A DNA stretch of 64,000 nt from Tolypothrix sp. PCC 7712 (GTDB lineage: Bacteria; Cyanobacteriota; Cyanobacteriia; Cyanobacteriales; Nostocaceae). Position 1 is the first letter of the stretch, and each line of letters starts with the position of its first letter. This document shows, one piece after another, positions 35,099-43,543 of this stretch. Where the stretch lies: contig NZ_CP063785.1 in assembly GCF_025860405.1 (NCBI RefSeq), forward strand, positions 2,356,001 to 2,420,000, written 5' to 3'. Both the position numbers and the translations under genes were made by a program. The notes under the pieces were generated by a model. The model was not told the origin of the DNA and searched no databases. It saw only the letters and a list, made by a program, of their open reading frames with translations.

Positions 35099-37843
35099 AT
35101 GCGATCGCTCTTTGTTGTCTCAAGTTTAGTGAATCGCGTCTTGGCAAGCTTGATGCTGCCGTTAGGAATGATTTTTCTTGGCAACAGCTATGCTCATGCT
35201 CAGGTAATATCTGATGGCACTACGAACACTAATATTAATTCTAGCGATAATAATTTTACAATTCTTAATGGTATAGCTAAAGGAAATAATTTATTTCATA
35301 GCTTTAGTAATTTTTCTGTTCCTACTGGTGGTACAGCCACCTTTGATTTAGTCAACACACCAAATATTACAAACATATTTAGTCGGGTGACAGGTGGAAA
35401 TATTTCCCAGATTGACGGGTTGATTAGCACAATCAATCACAATAACTCAGTCAGTTTATTTTTGCTGAATCCAGCAGGAATTGTATTTGGGCCGAATGCC
35501 AGCTTAAATATTGGTGGTGCATTTGTGGGGACAACGGCGAATAGTATCAAATTTGCTGATGGGGTGGAATTTAGTGCGCTAAACTCCGCGACACCACCAT
35601 TATTAACGATGAGTGTACCTGTGGGATTGCAACTAGGAGCAAATGCTGGCGGGATTCGCACTCAAGGTAACTCATCAGCCAACATCCTGTATGGTTCTCC
35701 ACAAATATTTAAGGCGGAAACTGTAGCGTTAATAGGTAGTGATATTGATATTAATCAGACCTATTTGGCTAATCCTGATGGCAAAGTCGAATTATGGGCA
35801 TTGCGAAATGCAGAAGTAGGTTTAAATAATCAAGGCGGCTTACAACTCACTAGCCCTGCTGCGGCTGATTGGGGAAATATTTTGCTCAGACAGTCCTCAT
35901 ATATCCAGACTAACGGTATGAATGGCGGAGCAATCAACATTCGGGGGCGAGGTTTGACACTTCAGGACGGTTCGCAAATCAGTTCCAGCACTGGCACTTT
36001 AGGAAAAGGGCAAGGAATCAACATTAAAACTACAGAGTTTGTAGATTTGTTAGGCGCATCTGCTGCAGGCCAATATCCTACCTCTGGTTTACACACTAGC
36101 GTCATGGGGAATCAAGGTAGAGCCGGAGATATTACAGTCGAAACAGGGCGTTTACGTTTAGCCAATGGAGCTTGGCTTGAGTCTACGCTGAGTTCTCCCT
36201 TCGACTTTATATCCTTTAGCCCCATCGCCAGTAATGACTCGAGAACGGGAGATATTAATATTAAAGCTGTAGATGTGGAAGTTATTGGTTACAATCCATT
36301 TCCATATTTATTTCCATATTCTGATATAGTTGTAAACTTCTCTAGTGCTATTACTACTTTAATTAGCGGTGGTAACTCGAATGAAAGTGGCAAGATAAAT
36401 ATTGATGCTCAAAGGGTAAGTCTAATTGATGGTGCTCGTATTAGTGCCGATTTAATCGGCTTTTACTTCCCTGGTTTTTCTGAGTCTCCCACCATCGGTA
36501 AGTCTGGAGATATTGTGATTCGAGCTTCCGAAAAATTAAAAATTTCAGGAGTGGGGATTAATGGCACAACTAGTGCTGTGATTAGTTCGATTCAACCTTT
36601 TACAGTAGGTCAAGCTGGCAATATCTTAATTGATACTGGACACTTGATGCTGTCACAGGGTGGAACTGTGGCTAATAATGTCACAGGAAGTGGTCAAGCG
36701 GGAAATATAGAGATTCATGCTCAGGATGTAGAAGTTAGCGACCCAGTAATTGATAATTTTAACCAAGCGGTTAGTGGTATTACTGTGGGAGTGGGTAAGG
36801 ATGCTGTTGGTCAAGGTGGGACAATTAACCTGACAGCAGATAGCTTGCGTGTGTTCAACGGTGGACAAATAACTTCCTCTAGCTTGGGTCAGGGATCTGC
36901 TGGTAGTGTTAACCTCAACGTGAAAAATATTGAGGTACAAGGAACTTCTCAAAGCATAATTAATGGTAGCTATCTGCCCAGTGCGATCGCAGCATCCTCG
37001 GCTAATAACTTGGCTGCGGGGTCTATAAATATCACATCAAATAGTGTGAATGTTAAAGATAATGCAGTAATTACTGTAAGTAATACAGGCAATGGCGATG
37101 CAGGGAACCTCAATATAACAGCTAAGAACCTTTTCCTCGACAATAGCGCTAGCCTACGTTCTGAGGTGAATGGAGGTGGTCAAGGTAATATCGACCTCAA
37201 TGTCAATGATGTCCTGTTATTACGGCATGGTAGTAAAATTATTACCAATGCTTTGGGTGCTTCTACAGGAGGCAACATTAATATTAATGTGGGGTCGATG
37301 GTAGCTGTACCCAGCGAGAACAGCGATATTTCAGCCAATGCTGTCTTAGGAAGTGGTGGCAATATCCAAATTACCACTCAAGGTATCTTCGGGTTAGAGT
37401 TTCAAAACCAACCCACACTCAATAGTGATATCACTGCCAGTTCACAGTTTGGGCTGAGTGGTAATGTACAAGTTAATACCATTGGTGTTGACCCGAATTC
37501 TGGTTTACTCGAACTACCAGAGAATGTCACCGATTCATCGCAGCAAATTGCTTCAGGTTGTGCAGCTAATACTGGTAGCACATTTGTAGCTACAGGTCGG
37601 GGTGGAATACCTCAAAATCCGATGCAGGAAGTCAGCAGCGATCGCACTTGGTCTGATACTCGTGATCTCTCTATATATCAGAAAAATAGTGGAGTGACAG
37701 CACAAATACCCCAACTGCCCAAAACTCTCTTGCAAGCTACTGCTTGGCATCGTCGCGCTGATGGAAAAATTGAGTTAGTCGCAGCGCCATCTCCCGCAAA
37801 TATCCAGCCACAGTTAACTTGTGCTGCACTTTCTCAAATTTAA
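35099..37843 (+). CDS. Two-partner-secretion (filamentous haemagglutinin N-terminal domain) exoprotein
   Basis: AGGAGG eight bases upstream favours ATG 35099 (MRSLFVVSS) over 35075; the precursor has 914 residues. A signal peptide ends near residue 35 (SYAHAQ). The TPS domain follows (about 40-260) with NNFTILNGIAKGNNLFHSFS, GGNISQIDG and NPAGIVFGPNASLNIGGAF, the hallmarks of haemagglutination-activity domains. The remainder consists of parallel beta-helix-like Asn/Gly-rich repeats, ending in a short non-repeat tail with two cysteines. It should be exported by an FhaC/ShlB-type transporter, which is not encoded nearby. The stop codon lies within an 18-bp inverted repeat. Confidence 0.88.
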   Translation: MRSLFVVSSLVNRVLASLMLPLGMIFLGNSYAHAQVISDGTTNTNINSSDNNFTILNGIAKGNNLFHSFSNFSVPTGGTATFDLVNTPNITNIFSRVTGGNISQIDGLISTINHNNSVSLFLLNPAGIVFGPNASLNIGGAFVGTTANSIKFADGVEFSALNSATPPLLTMSVPVGLQLGANAGGIRTQGNSSANILYGSPQIFKAETVALIGSDIDINQTYLANPDGKVELWALRNAEVGLNNQGGLQLTSPAAADWGNILLRQSSYIQTNGMNGGAINIRGRGLTLQDGSQISSSTGTLGKGQGINIKTTEFVDLLGASAAGQYPTSGLHTSVMGNQGRAGDITVETGRLRLANGAWLESTLSSPFDFISFSPIASNDSRTGDINIKAVDVEVIGYNPFPYLFPYSDIVVNFSSAITTLISGGNSNESGKINIDAQRVSLIDGARISADLIGFYFPGFSESPTIGKSGDIVIRASEKLKISGVGINGTTSAVISSIQPFTVGQAGNILIDTGHLMLSQGGTVANNVTGSGQAGNIEIHAQDVEVSDPVIDNFNQAVSGITVGVGKDAVGQGGTINLTADSLRVFNGGQITSSSLGQGSAGSVNLNVKNIEVQGTSQSIINGSYLPSAIAASSANNLAAGSINITSNSVNVKDNAVITVSNTGNGDAGNLNITAKNLFLDNSASLRSEVNGGGQGNIDLNVNDVLLLRHGSKIITNALGASTGGNININVGSMVAVPSENSDISANAVLGSGGNIQITTQGIFGLEFQNQPTLNSDITASSQFGLSGNVQVNTIGVDPNSGLLELPENVTDSSQQIASGCAANTGSTFVATGRGGIPQNPMQEVSSDRTWSDTRDLSIYQKNSGVTAQIPQLPKTLLQATAWHRRADGKIELVAAPSPANIQPQLTCAALSQI

Positions 37844-37872
37844 TTGCCTGAATCAATTAAATTTGAGAAAGT
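37828..37872. terminator. 18-bp perfect inverted repeat over the stop codon
   Basis: ACTTTCTCAAATTTAATT (37828-37845) is exactly inverted as AATTAAATTTGAGAAAGT (37855-37872) with a 9-base loop. The left arm contains the last sense codons and the TAA of the haemagglutinin-like gene. No T-run follows, so a terminator role is uncertain; it could also stabilise the mRNA end. Confidence 0.6.
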
Positions 37873-37894
37873 CGATATCAATTTAAAAAAAGAA

Positions 37895-37929
37895 AAAGGG
37901 GAAAGGTTTTAATTTACTCTTTCCCCTTT
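37895..37929. terminator. Probable bidirectional terminator
   Basis: AAAGGGGAAAG (37895-37905) pairs with CTTTCCCCTTT (37919-37929). It lies between convergent genes; A-rich sequence on the left gives a T-run for the leftward transcript. Confidence 0.55.
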
Positions 37930-37981
37930 GCTGTCTCTACGCTCTTCAATTTATGTATGAGGCTTCGCCCTTATGCTTTAA

Positions 37982-38533
37982 CTAAGGGTATCTTTTACTA
38001 CCCGCACCTACGACTCCGATTTTGTGGCGATAGGAAAGTTCTGCACCGAACCACCCAGAAAGGCTAGTCAAAGTTCCTACAACCAGCGAGATTAACAATC
38101 CCCAAGGTAGGATGCGTGACTCAATATCACCAAGACGAATTAGGAAATTAACAAGAGTTAAAACAAGCACAGAAACATTTAGTATCAAATGTGCCCAGCC
38201 AGCCTGGCGCTTGCGGACTCGCTCTATTTTCATAAAGTCGCTGAGGCCGATGATTGCAGCTAAGACACCTCCGCCTAATCCCAGTCCAATTAACCAGAAG
38301 GAAGCCCTAGCCCAGAAGAAATCTTTGGTCAGCCAGTAACCGAAATCACTTCCCAAAGCTGCGGCTAAAAAAGCTATAGGAAAGATCACACTTAACGGGT
38401 GTAGAGGATGACCTGCGATCGCAACTGTACTGGGTACACCGCTATCATGATATTCGCGATCGTCACTTTCAATAATAGGCGGCAAATTAGGAAATGGTGT
38501 CGAGGTCGTTTGGGTATTCTCTGTAGTTTCCAT
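37982..38533 (-). CDS. DUF2231 membrane protein
   Basis: The 183-residue protein has a polar N-terminus, then IAGHPLHPLSVIFPIAFLAAAL, which is the DUF2231 start, and four membrane helices near residues 47-66, 75-95, 112-133 and 143-163. Function of the family is unknown; some members occur with heme or redox proteins. It follows the DUF2993 gene by 12 bases on the same strand, so the two form an operon. Start ATG at 38533. Confidence 0.85.
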   Translation of the reverse strand: METTENTQTTSTPFPNLPPIIESDDREYHDSGVPSTVAIAGHPLHPLSVIFPIAFLAAALGSDFGYWLTKDFFWARASFWLIGLGLGGGVLAAIIGLSDFMKIERVRKRQAGWAHLILNVSVLVLTLVNFLIRLGDIESRILPWGLLISLVVGTLTSLSGWFGAELSYRHKIGVVGAGSKRYP

Positions 38534-38545
38534 GATTTTATTACC

Positions 38546-39289
38546 TTAATTTGAGGAAGGAATTTGCTCAACATAAGCTTGAGCTTGGAGTATAAGTTTT
38601 CCTGGTTCTACCTTTAAACTGTTAACTTGTAAGGTCATTCCTTCCAAGTCAAAGTTGCTCAAGTTTAAAAGTTCGCTGGTTTGATTTACCAAAGCTTTTG
38701 TCAGTTCTGGCGATATTTCTTCACCTTGTCCATACTCAACATTCTCTAAAGAAACAGTTTTGCCGTTAGCACTAACACGGGGTACTGCTTCAAAAGCAAC
38801 TTTGTGTGTTTCGCCAGTTTCTACTAACAGAATATTGGCATTAATGGCAACTTTCCCATCACCTGGTAGGCGAAACTCTACATTTTGTGGGTTAATTGTT
38901 CTCACTTCTCCATTGACTTGTATTTTCTGACTTTGAAGTTGAGAACGAACATAGTCTGAGTTAAAAGCGCGGTTAATATCTGCTTCATTTAAAACGACTC
39001 GCGCACTTCCCACAGTGGGTTTTGTTAGCTCAATTTTGCCAAATGCAACACTTAAAGGATTTATGGCAACGCTTTGGATTTGCATATCCATTTCCTCCAC
39101 TCGGAGGTCTTTTTGCATTACCATACCCTCTCCTTCAATGGAGACTGAATCTACCTGTCCTTGAACCAATTTGAGCGGATCGGTTTTAATCTCGACATCT
39201 AAATTTTCTACTTCATCTAACTGGCTAGATAAACCGACTTCTGCCGCTTTATTCAGCGCTTGCTCTCCTAGCCCAGGACTTTCAGTCAT
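38546..39289 (-). CDS. DUF2993 (LmeA-like) lipid-binding protein
   Basis: The 247-residue protein starts MTESPGLGEQALNKAAEVGLSSQLDEVENLDVEI, the usual start of cyanobacterial DUF2993 proteins, and continues with a beta-rich tubular-lipid-binding-like fold. No signal peptide or membrane segment is seen. In mycobacteria the family member LmeA binds phospholipids and acts in lipomannan synthesis; in cyanobacteria the role is unknown. It is the first gene of a two-gene operon with the DUF2231 protein. Confidence 0.83.
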   Translation of the reverse strand: MTESPGLGEQALNKAAEVGLSSQLDEVENLDVEIKTDPLKLVQGQVDSVSIEGEGMVMQKDLRVEEMDMQIQSVAINPLSVAFGKIELTKPTVGSARVVLNEADINRAFNSDYVRSQLQSQKIQVNGEVRTINPQNVEFRLPGDGKVAINANILLVETGETHKVAFEAVPRVSANGKTVSLENVEYGQGEEISPELTKALVNQTSELLNLSNFDLEGMTLQVNSLKVEPGKLILQAQAYVEQIPSSN

Positions 39290-39706
39290 GATAATTTAAT
39301 CTCCGAATTTGACCAGAAAAATGAATTATAAAAAATGATAGATATTTGTATTTTTTACGCCTGCAAACTAAGTAGATAAATATCTATTTTCAAGACTTAT
39401 AACCTATTTATAGAATTAGAGCGTAATTTTATACATCATCTTTCATTCTTGAGCATTCATCTTTTAATTGACTACCTTTGAGTCAATCTAGAAAATTGGC
39501 GCAGAAAAATTATCTATCTGACGGCGGAGTAAATATTGAATATCTCTATATCTAAAAGTAGAAGTATTTATTTATGAGTAAAAATTTTTATTTTTCTACC
39601 CGAGGTGATTAAGGTAATCACTCAAAAGAAAGAGGGAAGGATTCTCAGCCGTATGCAAACTTGGTATTAGTGACAAATAAGAATTCTTTCTGAGGAGAAC
39701 TGAATA
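39290..39706. other. AT-rich divergent promoter region
   Basis: The 417 bases separate the leftward DUF2993 operon and the rightward hemerythrin-like gene. Small hairpins such as GTGATTAAGGTAATCAC near 39605 are visible. A GAGGAG at about 39691-39696 is the likely ribosome binding site of the next gene. No open frame or RNA gene was recognised. Confidence 0.5.
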
Positions 39707-40759
39707 ATGGTAGCTAGTTTAGATGATACTAAACGTAATGCAATTGCCGTTAAATTGGCAGATATGAAAGCTTTGCAAGAGTTGGTTCTACAAAATGAAC
39801 AACAACTTTTACAGCAAGGTCTAGATTCCGAAATTTCTGACCGCATTCGGGATTTCATCAAAGATGATCAAAAGAATTTAGGGATTTTGGAAACTGTAAT
39901 TGGTCAGTATGGTATCCAAGCTCAACCCAGACAAACAGTTCAACAATTTATTGATAGAGCTCGCGAATTATTCCAAGGTTCTGAACTCAGCTTGTATGAT
40001 AAAGTATCTCAGCATGAATTGTTGAAGCATCAAATAGTGATGAGTGGCTTAATTGTTCATAAGGCTGCTCAAAAAGTTGGTGCTGACGTAATGGTTGCGA
40101 TTGGGCCTTTGAATGCAGTTAACTTTGAGAACCGCGCTCACCAAGAACAACTCAAAGGTGTTCTGGAAATTCTAGGTGTTCGCGAACTCACTGGTCAAGA
40201 AGCAGATCAAGGTATTTGGGCACGTGTTCAGGATGCTATGGCCGCAGTTAGTGGTGCAGTAGGTAGCGCCGTTACCCAAAGTAGTGACAAAAAGGATATG
40301 AATATCCAAGATGTCATTCGTTCAGATCATGCCAAGGTAAATACTCTATTTACCGAACTGTTGCAAAGCAACAATCCCCAAAAAATTCAAGAGTACTTCG
40401 GTCAAATCTACAAGGATTTAACCGCCCACGCTGAAGCAGAAGAAGAAGTAGTTTACCCACGTGTACGTGCTTTCTACGGTGAAGGTGATACCCAAGAACT
40501 GTATGACGAGCAAGCTGAAATGAAGCGGGTTTTAGAAGAAATTAAAGCAATTAGCCCCTCTTCAGATCAATTCAAAGATAAAGTCAGACAGTTGATGAAT
40601 GACGTTGGCGACCATATCCGCCAAGAAGAAAGCACAATGTTTGCTGCTATTCGCAACAACCTCAGCAGCGAACAAACCGAACAATGGGCTACTGAATTCA
40701 AAGCCGCTAAGAAGAAAATTCAAGAAAGACTTGGCGTTGTCAGCGAAGCTAACATCTAG
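39707..40759 (+). CDS. Hemerythrin (HHE)-domain protein with helical N-terminal domain
   Basis: The 350-residue protein has two parts. Residues 1-170 are a helical, ferritin-like region (ALQELVLQNEQQLLQ, ...KVSQHELLKHQIVMSGLIVHKA) with no assigned function. Residues about 200-330 are an HHE domain with iron-ligand-type motifs IRSDHAKVNTLF, TAHAEAEEEVVYP and VGDHIRQEESTMF. The helix that usually gives another His reads YDEQAEMKRVL, with Gln in place of His, so the di-iron site may be incomplete. Such proteins are linked to oxygen, NO or desiccation and stress responses. The gene ends at a strong hairpin terminator. Confidence 0.85.
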   Translation: MVASLDDTKRNAIAVKLADMKALQELVLQNEQQLLQQGLDSEISDRIRDFIKDDQKNLGILETVIGQYGIQAQPRQTVQQFIDRARELFQGSELSLYDKVSQHELLKHQIVMSGLIVHKAAQKVGADVMVAIGPLNAVNFENRAHQEQLKGVLEILGVRELTGQEADQGIWARVQDAMAAVSGAVGSAVTQSSDKKDMNIQDVIRSDHAKVNTLFTELLQSNNPQKIQEYFGQIYKDLTAHAEAEEEVVYPRVRAFYGEGDTQELYDEQAEMKRVLEEIKAISPSSDQFKDKVRQLMNDVGDHIRQEESTMFAAIRNNLSSEQTEQWATEFKAAKKKIQERLGVVSEANI

Positions 40760-40807
40760 GATATCTTCAAGCCTTCTTTGGAAGCTAGTAAAGGTTAGTT
40801 AGAAGCT

Positions 40808-40841
40808 ACTCCCAGCACCTCGGTGTTGGGAGTATTATTTA
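40808..40841 (+). terminator. Rho-independent terminator of the hemerythrin-like gene
   Basis: An 11-bp stem ACTCCCAGCAC / GTGTTGGGAGT (one G-U pair) with loop CTCG is followed by ATTATTTAT. The stop codon of the convergent antitoxin gene lies in the T-run. Confidence 0.82.
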
Positions 40842-41080
40842 TAAATCGCCATGATTGCTTCTATCGTGGTAAATCCTTCATTCTCTTCTACAGCACTTCT
40901 GAGCTTTGCCGAGTCCAGCGCATCCTCAATGGCTTCTAGTAACTTTAGATCCTCAATATTAATAATCGCTACAACTGCTTTACCTTGATGCTCAATTAAA
41001 ATACGTTCTTTGCCGTACTCAGCACGGTTAATTAGCTCTGGTAAATTAGCACAAGCCTCGGTTGCACTGACAATATCCAT
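40835..41080 (-). CDS. Phd/YefM-family antitoxin, solitary
   Basis: The 81-residue protein is a typical Phd/YefM antitoxin: N-terminal DNA-binding part (DIVSATEACANLPELINRA, GKERILIEHQGKAVVAIINIEDL) and an acidic C-terminal tail that would bind a toxin. No RelE-, Doc- or PIN-type toxin gene is adjacent: downstream is a terminator and the convergent hemerythrin gene, upstream a 105-base spacer and then a metabolic gene. It may be an orphan regulator or a leftover of a toxin-antitoxin pair. Confidence 0.85.
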   Translation of the reverse strand: MDIVSATEACANLPELINRAEYGKERILIEHQGKAVVAIINIEDLKLLEAIEDALDSAKLRSAVEENEGFTTIEAIMAIYK

Positions 41081-41185
41081 AATTTTGTAAAAAACTACAT
41101 TATTTTATTTAGCAAAAAAAGCGATGCCTGCGGCGAGCTGCACCAACGCGCTTTGTCAGGCGATCGCATCAAGATAAAAAACATT

Positions 41186-42409
41186 TTAGGGAATTTGAGG
41201 AGACTGCCAGTATTTATAAGCTGTATAAGCCATAGTCACCACCCCAGTGATAATTGCAGATTCATCAACCTCAAATTCTGGATGGTGTAGGGGGTGATTA
41301 ATAATTCTGTCTTTGTAGCCTACACCCAAGCGGAACATCGCACCTGGAGCGTGTTCTAAATATACAGAAAAATCTTCAGCGCCAAGGGAAGATTCAGGTA
41401 AGACTTGGACGCGATCGCTACTCCAAGCTTCTTCTGCTGATGATTGCAATAATTGTGTCAGGGCATAATCATTTTGCACGCTGGGTACACCCTGGTGATA
41501 ATTGACTTGATACTTGGCCCCAAAGGAATGGCAAACATTAGCCACAATTTTTTCAATCCAGTTAGGGAGACTCGCACGGGTTTCGGGGTGAAGCGATCGC
41601 ACAGTTCCCAACAAGCGGACTTTATCAGCAATGACGTTGGGCGCTCTTCCACCAGTAATTTGCCCAATGCTCAAAACTACAGGCCGTAGGGGATTTTGTG
41701 TCCGGCTAATGGCTTGTTGCAATGCAGTAATTACCTGCGCTGCAATCCAAATTGCATCTATCGCCTCATGGGGACGGGCCCCATGTCCAGACTCACCAAT
41801 AATGATAATCTCTAAATCGTCAGCCGCAGCAGTTAACGCACCATAACGCACGCCAATGGAACCTGCAGGTATAGAAGGGAAAACATGAACCCCCAAGATG
41901 GCTGAAACTTTTTCCATTGCCCCATCTTGTACCATCCAGCTTGCGCCTTGGGCAATTTCCTCAGCTGGCTGAAATAAGAATCGGGTTTTACCACCTAATT
42001 CTTCTGCTATTTGGGATAATACCATTGCTGTCCCCAAACCCACAGTAGTGTGGACATCATGACCACAAGCGTGCATCACACCTTCAGCGCGAGAGGCGTA
42101 TTCCAAACCCGTGCGTTCTTGAATGGGTAAAGCGTCCATATCGGTACGAATTGCCAATAAACGCTCATCACTACCATTACCTTGTAGTTCTCCAATCACA
42201 CCGGTTTTTCCCACACCCTCTTGCACATGAAGGCCACTGGAAGAAAGCACACCTGCAACAAAAGCAGATGTTTGGTATTCCTGACCACTGAGTTCAGGGT
42301 GAGAGTGAATATGACGGCGAATTTCAATCAGACGAGGTGCTAGTTTTTTGGATAAATCTTTAATCTGGGTAAGCATGAATTGATCGCAAGTGACAGGCTT
42401 TGTTCCCAT
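41186..42409 (-). CDS. M20-family amidohydrolase (aminoacylase/IAA-amino-acid hydrolase type)
   Basis: The conserved protein begins near LTQIKDLSKKLAPRLIEIRRHIHSHPEL; I place the start at ATG 42409 (407 residues), with ATG 42376 as an alternative. The open frame reaches 42526 but that part is a hairpin repeat. Metal-ligand motifs are HACGHDVHT (C, H and D of the di-zinc or manganese site), PAEEIAQGA (Glu pair) and the late HHPEFEVDES. Family members cleave N-acyl amino acids or peptides. It is followed on the same strand by the antitoxin gene, but the 105-base spacer suggests separate transcripts. Confidence 0.87.
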   Translation of the reverse strand: MGTKPVTCDQFMLTQIKDLSKKLAPRLIEIRRHIHSHPELSGQEYQTSAFVAGVLSSSGLHVQEGVGKTGVIGELQGNGSDERLLAIRTDMDALPIQERTGLEYASRAEGVMHACGHDVHTTVGLGTAMVLSQIAEELGGKTRFLFQPAEEIAQGASWMVQDGAMEKVSAILGVHVFPSIPAGSIGVRYGALTAAADDLEIIIIGESGHGARPHEAIDAIWIAAQVITALQQAISRTQNPLRPVVLSIGQITGGRAPNVIADKVRLLGTVRSLHPETRASLPNWIEKIVANVCHSFGAKYQVNYHQGVPSVQNDYALTQLLQSSAEEAWSSDRVQVLPESSLGAEDFSVYLEHAPGAMFRLGVGYKDRIINHPLHHPEFEVDESAIITGVVTMAYTAYKYWQSPQIP

Positions 42410-42457
42410 GATAAAGAAAGGGTTAAGGGTCAAGAGCCAAACAATTTTAGATTTTGC

Positions 42458-42497
42458 GGAAAGTCTGAGCGGCGGCTTCCGCCGCTCAGAACTTTCC
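42458..42497. repeat. Dispersed hairpin repeat with 11-bp perfect core stem
   Basis: CTGAGCGGCGG (42465-42475) and CCGCCGCTCAG (42479-42489) pair around CTT; GGAAAGT (42458-42464) and ACTTTCC (42491-42497) extend the stem to 18 bp with one bulged A. It is a common type of repeat in Nostoc-like genomes and is followed by ACCCAGTCCCCAATACCC-type repeats to about 42570. Confidence 0.8.
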
Positions 42498-42572
42498 AAG
42501 ACGGATTTTGGATTGACCATTCTCAATTACCCATTCCCCAGTCCCCAGTACCCAGTCCCCAATACCCATTCC

Positions 42573-43103
42573 CTATTTCTTCTTCTGATTCGCTTGTGCG
42601 TCTTGCCCTTCTTGTAAAGACCAACCATAGGGTTTATCAGAAGTGACCACACCATTAGCCATAGTTGTCAGCCGGAAATTTGCCGCCCGGAAGTTAGTAA
42701 ACAGCAATGTAGCACCTTTGAGGTTAGCTGCTTCTAAATTGGCACTGATAAAACCAGCATAAGAAAGATTGGCATTTTCTAAAGTTGCTGATTTTAAATT
42801 TGTACCTGTTAAAGAAGCACCAGTAAGATTTGCAGAAGTCAGAACCGCAGCTTCCAAATCCGCACCAGTGAGGTCAGCATTTGTCAGGTTCACTTGGGAT
42901 AAATTAGTTGCCTTCAAATTAGCATCTCGTAAGTTTGCACCAGCTAAATTCAGTTGTGTAAGGTCAGCACCGCTTAAATCGCACCGGGGACAGGAACTTG
43001 CGGCTTTTAATTGATCAACGTCTTGCTGATTGAAGGCTAAAGCTTGTTCTGCTAACCCAAAACAAGCTAACAGGCTAAGGATAGCAACAATCTTGAATTT
43101 CAT
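42573..43103 (-). CDS. Secreted pentapeptide-repeat protein
   Basis: The 176-residue precursor has a signal peptide (MKFKIVAILSLLACFGLAEQALA). From about residue 40 it carries pentapeptide repeats of the A(D/N)Lxx form, from CDLSGADLTQLNLAGANLRD to about residue 145, which fold as a right-handed beta-helix. A CxxC pair (SCPRC at about 37-41) just precedes the helix and recurs in cyanobacterial lumenal pentapeptide proteins. Location is probably thylakoid lumen or periplasm. Function unknown. It appears monocistronic. Confidence 0.88.
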   Translation of the reverse strand: MKFKIVAILSLLACFGLAEQALAFNQQDVDQLKAASSCPRCDLSGADLTQLNLAGANLRDANLKATNLSQVNLTNADLTGADLEAAVLTSANLTGASLTGTNLKSATLENANLSYAGFISANLEAANLKGATLLFTNFRAANFRLTTMANGVVTSDKPYGWSLQEGQDAQANQKKK

Positions 43104-43543
43104 ATGTGTTACGGATATTCACTAAACTAGATGATATGTAATATCTTGTACTATTGAAAGGCCATAATACTTACATTGTTCCCTTACCTTGCAGGCGAGG
43201 CAGCGTGACAGATTACAGTTTATTCGCGGATACAAGATGTAGTATCACAACTATAGCCGTTGTCATACCAAACATATCCGAATTTTTCGCTAAATTACAG
43301 CTAATGAAGCGTCAATGAAGAAGTTATAAAATTAGTATAAATTCTCGTGGTTATACTACCCAAATGCAAGTCTAGGGTTTAGAATCGTCTCGTAACCAAC
43401 TATACTGAACCTCTTATAGACTACCACATATTGCGATCCCCCAAGCTCACGAGAAAGAGCAGCTTGGGGGATCTTAAATTTTTTAGAGGAAAAGCAATCA
43501 AGAACATTGAGAATATAGCGGTCTGAAAAATCAGGGCTATTAG
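43104..43543. other. Intergenic region with a strong hairpin
   Basis: No gene is evident between the pentapeptide gene and the galactokinase remnant. The region holds the promoter of the leftward gene and a strong rightward terminator-like hairpin at 43435-43484. A short minus-strand frame across the hairpin is not credible. Confidence 0.55.
43435..43484 (+). terminator. Strong terminator-like hairpin without an upstream gene
   Basis: GATCCCCCAAGCT (43435-43447) and AGCTTGGGGGATC (43461-43473) form a perfect 13-bp stem with a 13-base loop, followed by TTAAATTTTTT. No open frame precedes it on this strand, so it may end a small RNA or an untranslated transcript, or be the leftover of a deleted gene. 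Confidence 0.65.

Noticed and set aside
34930..35184. Leftward 84-codon frame over the start of the haemagglutinin-like gene
   Set aside because: It overlaps the signal-peptide region and the ribosome binding site of a well-supported gene and shows no family features.
35437..37750. Several leftward frames inside the haemagglutinin-like gene
   Set aside because: They are shadows of a repetitive beta-helix coding region without start signals or known domains.
42410..42526. N-terminal extension of the M20 amidohydrolase
   Set aside because: It would translate a dispersed hairpin repeat (42458-42497) and is not part of the family's conserved sequence.
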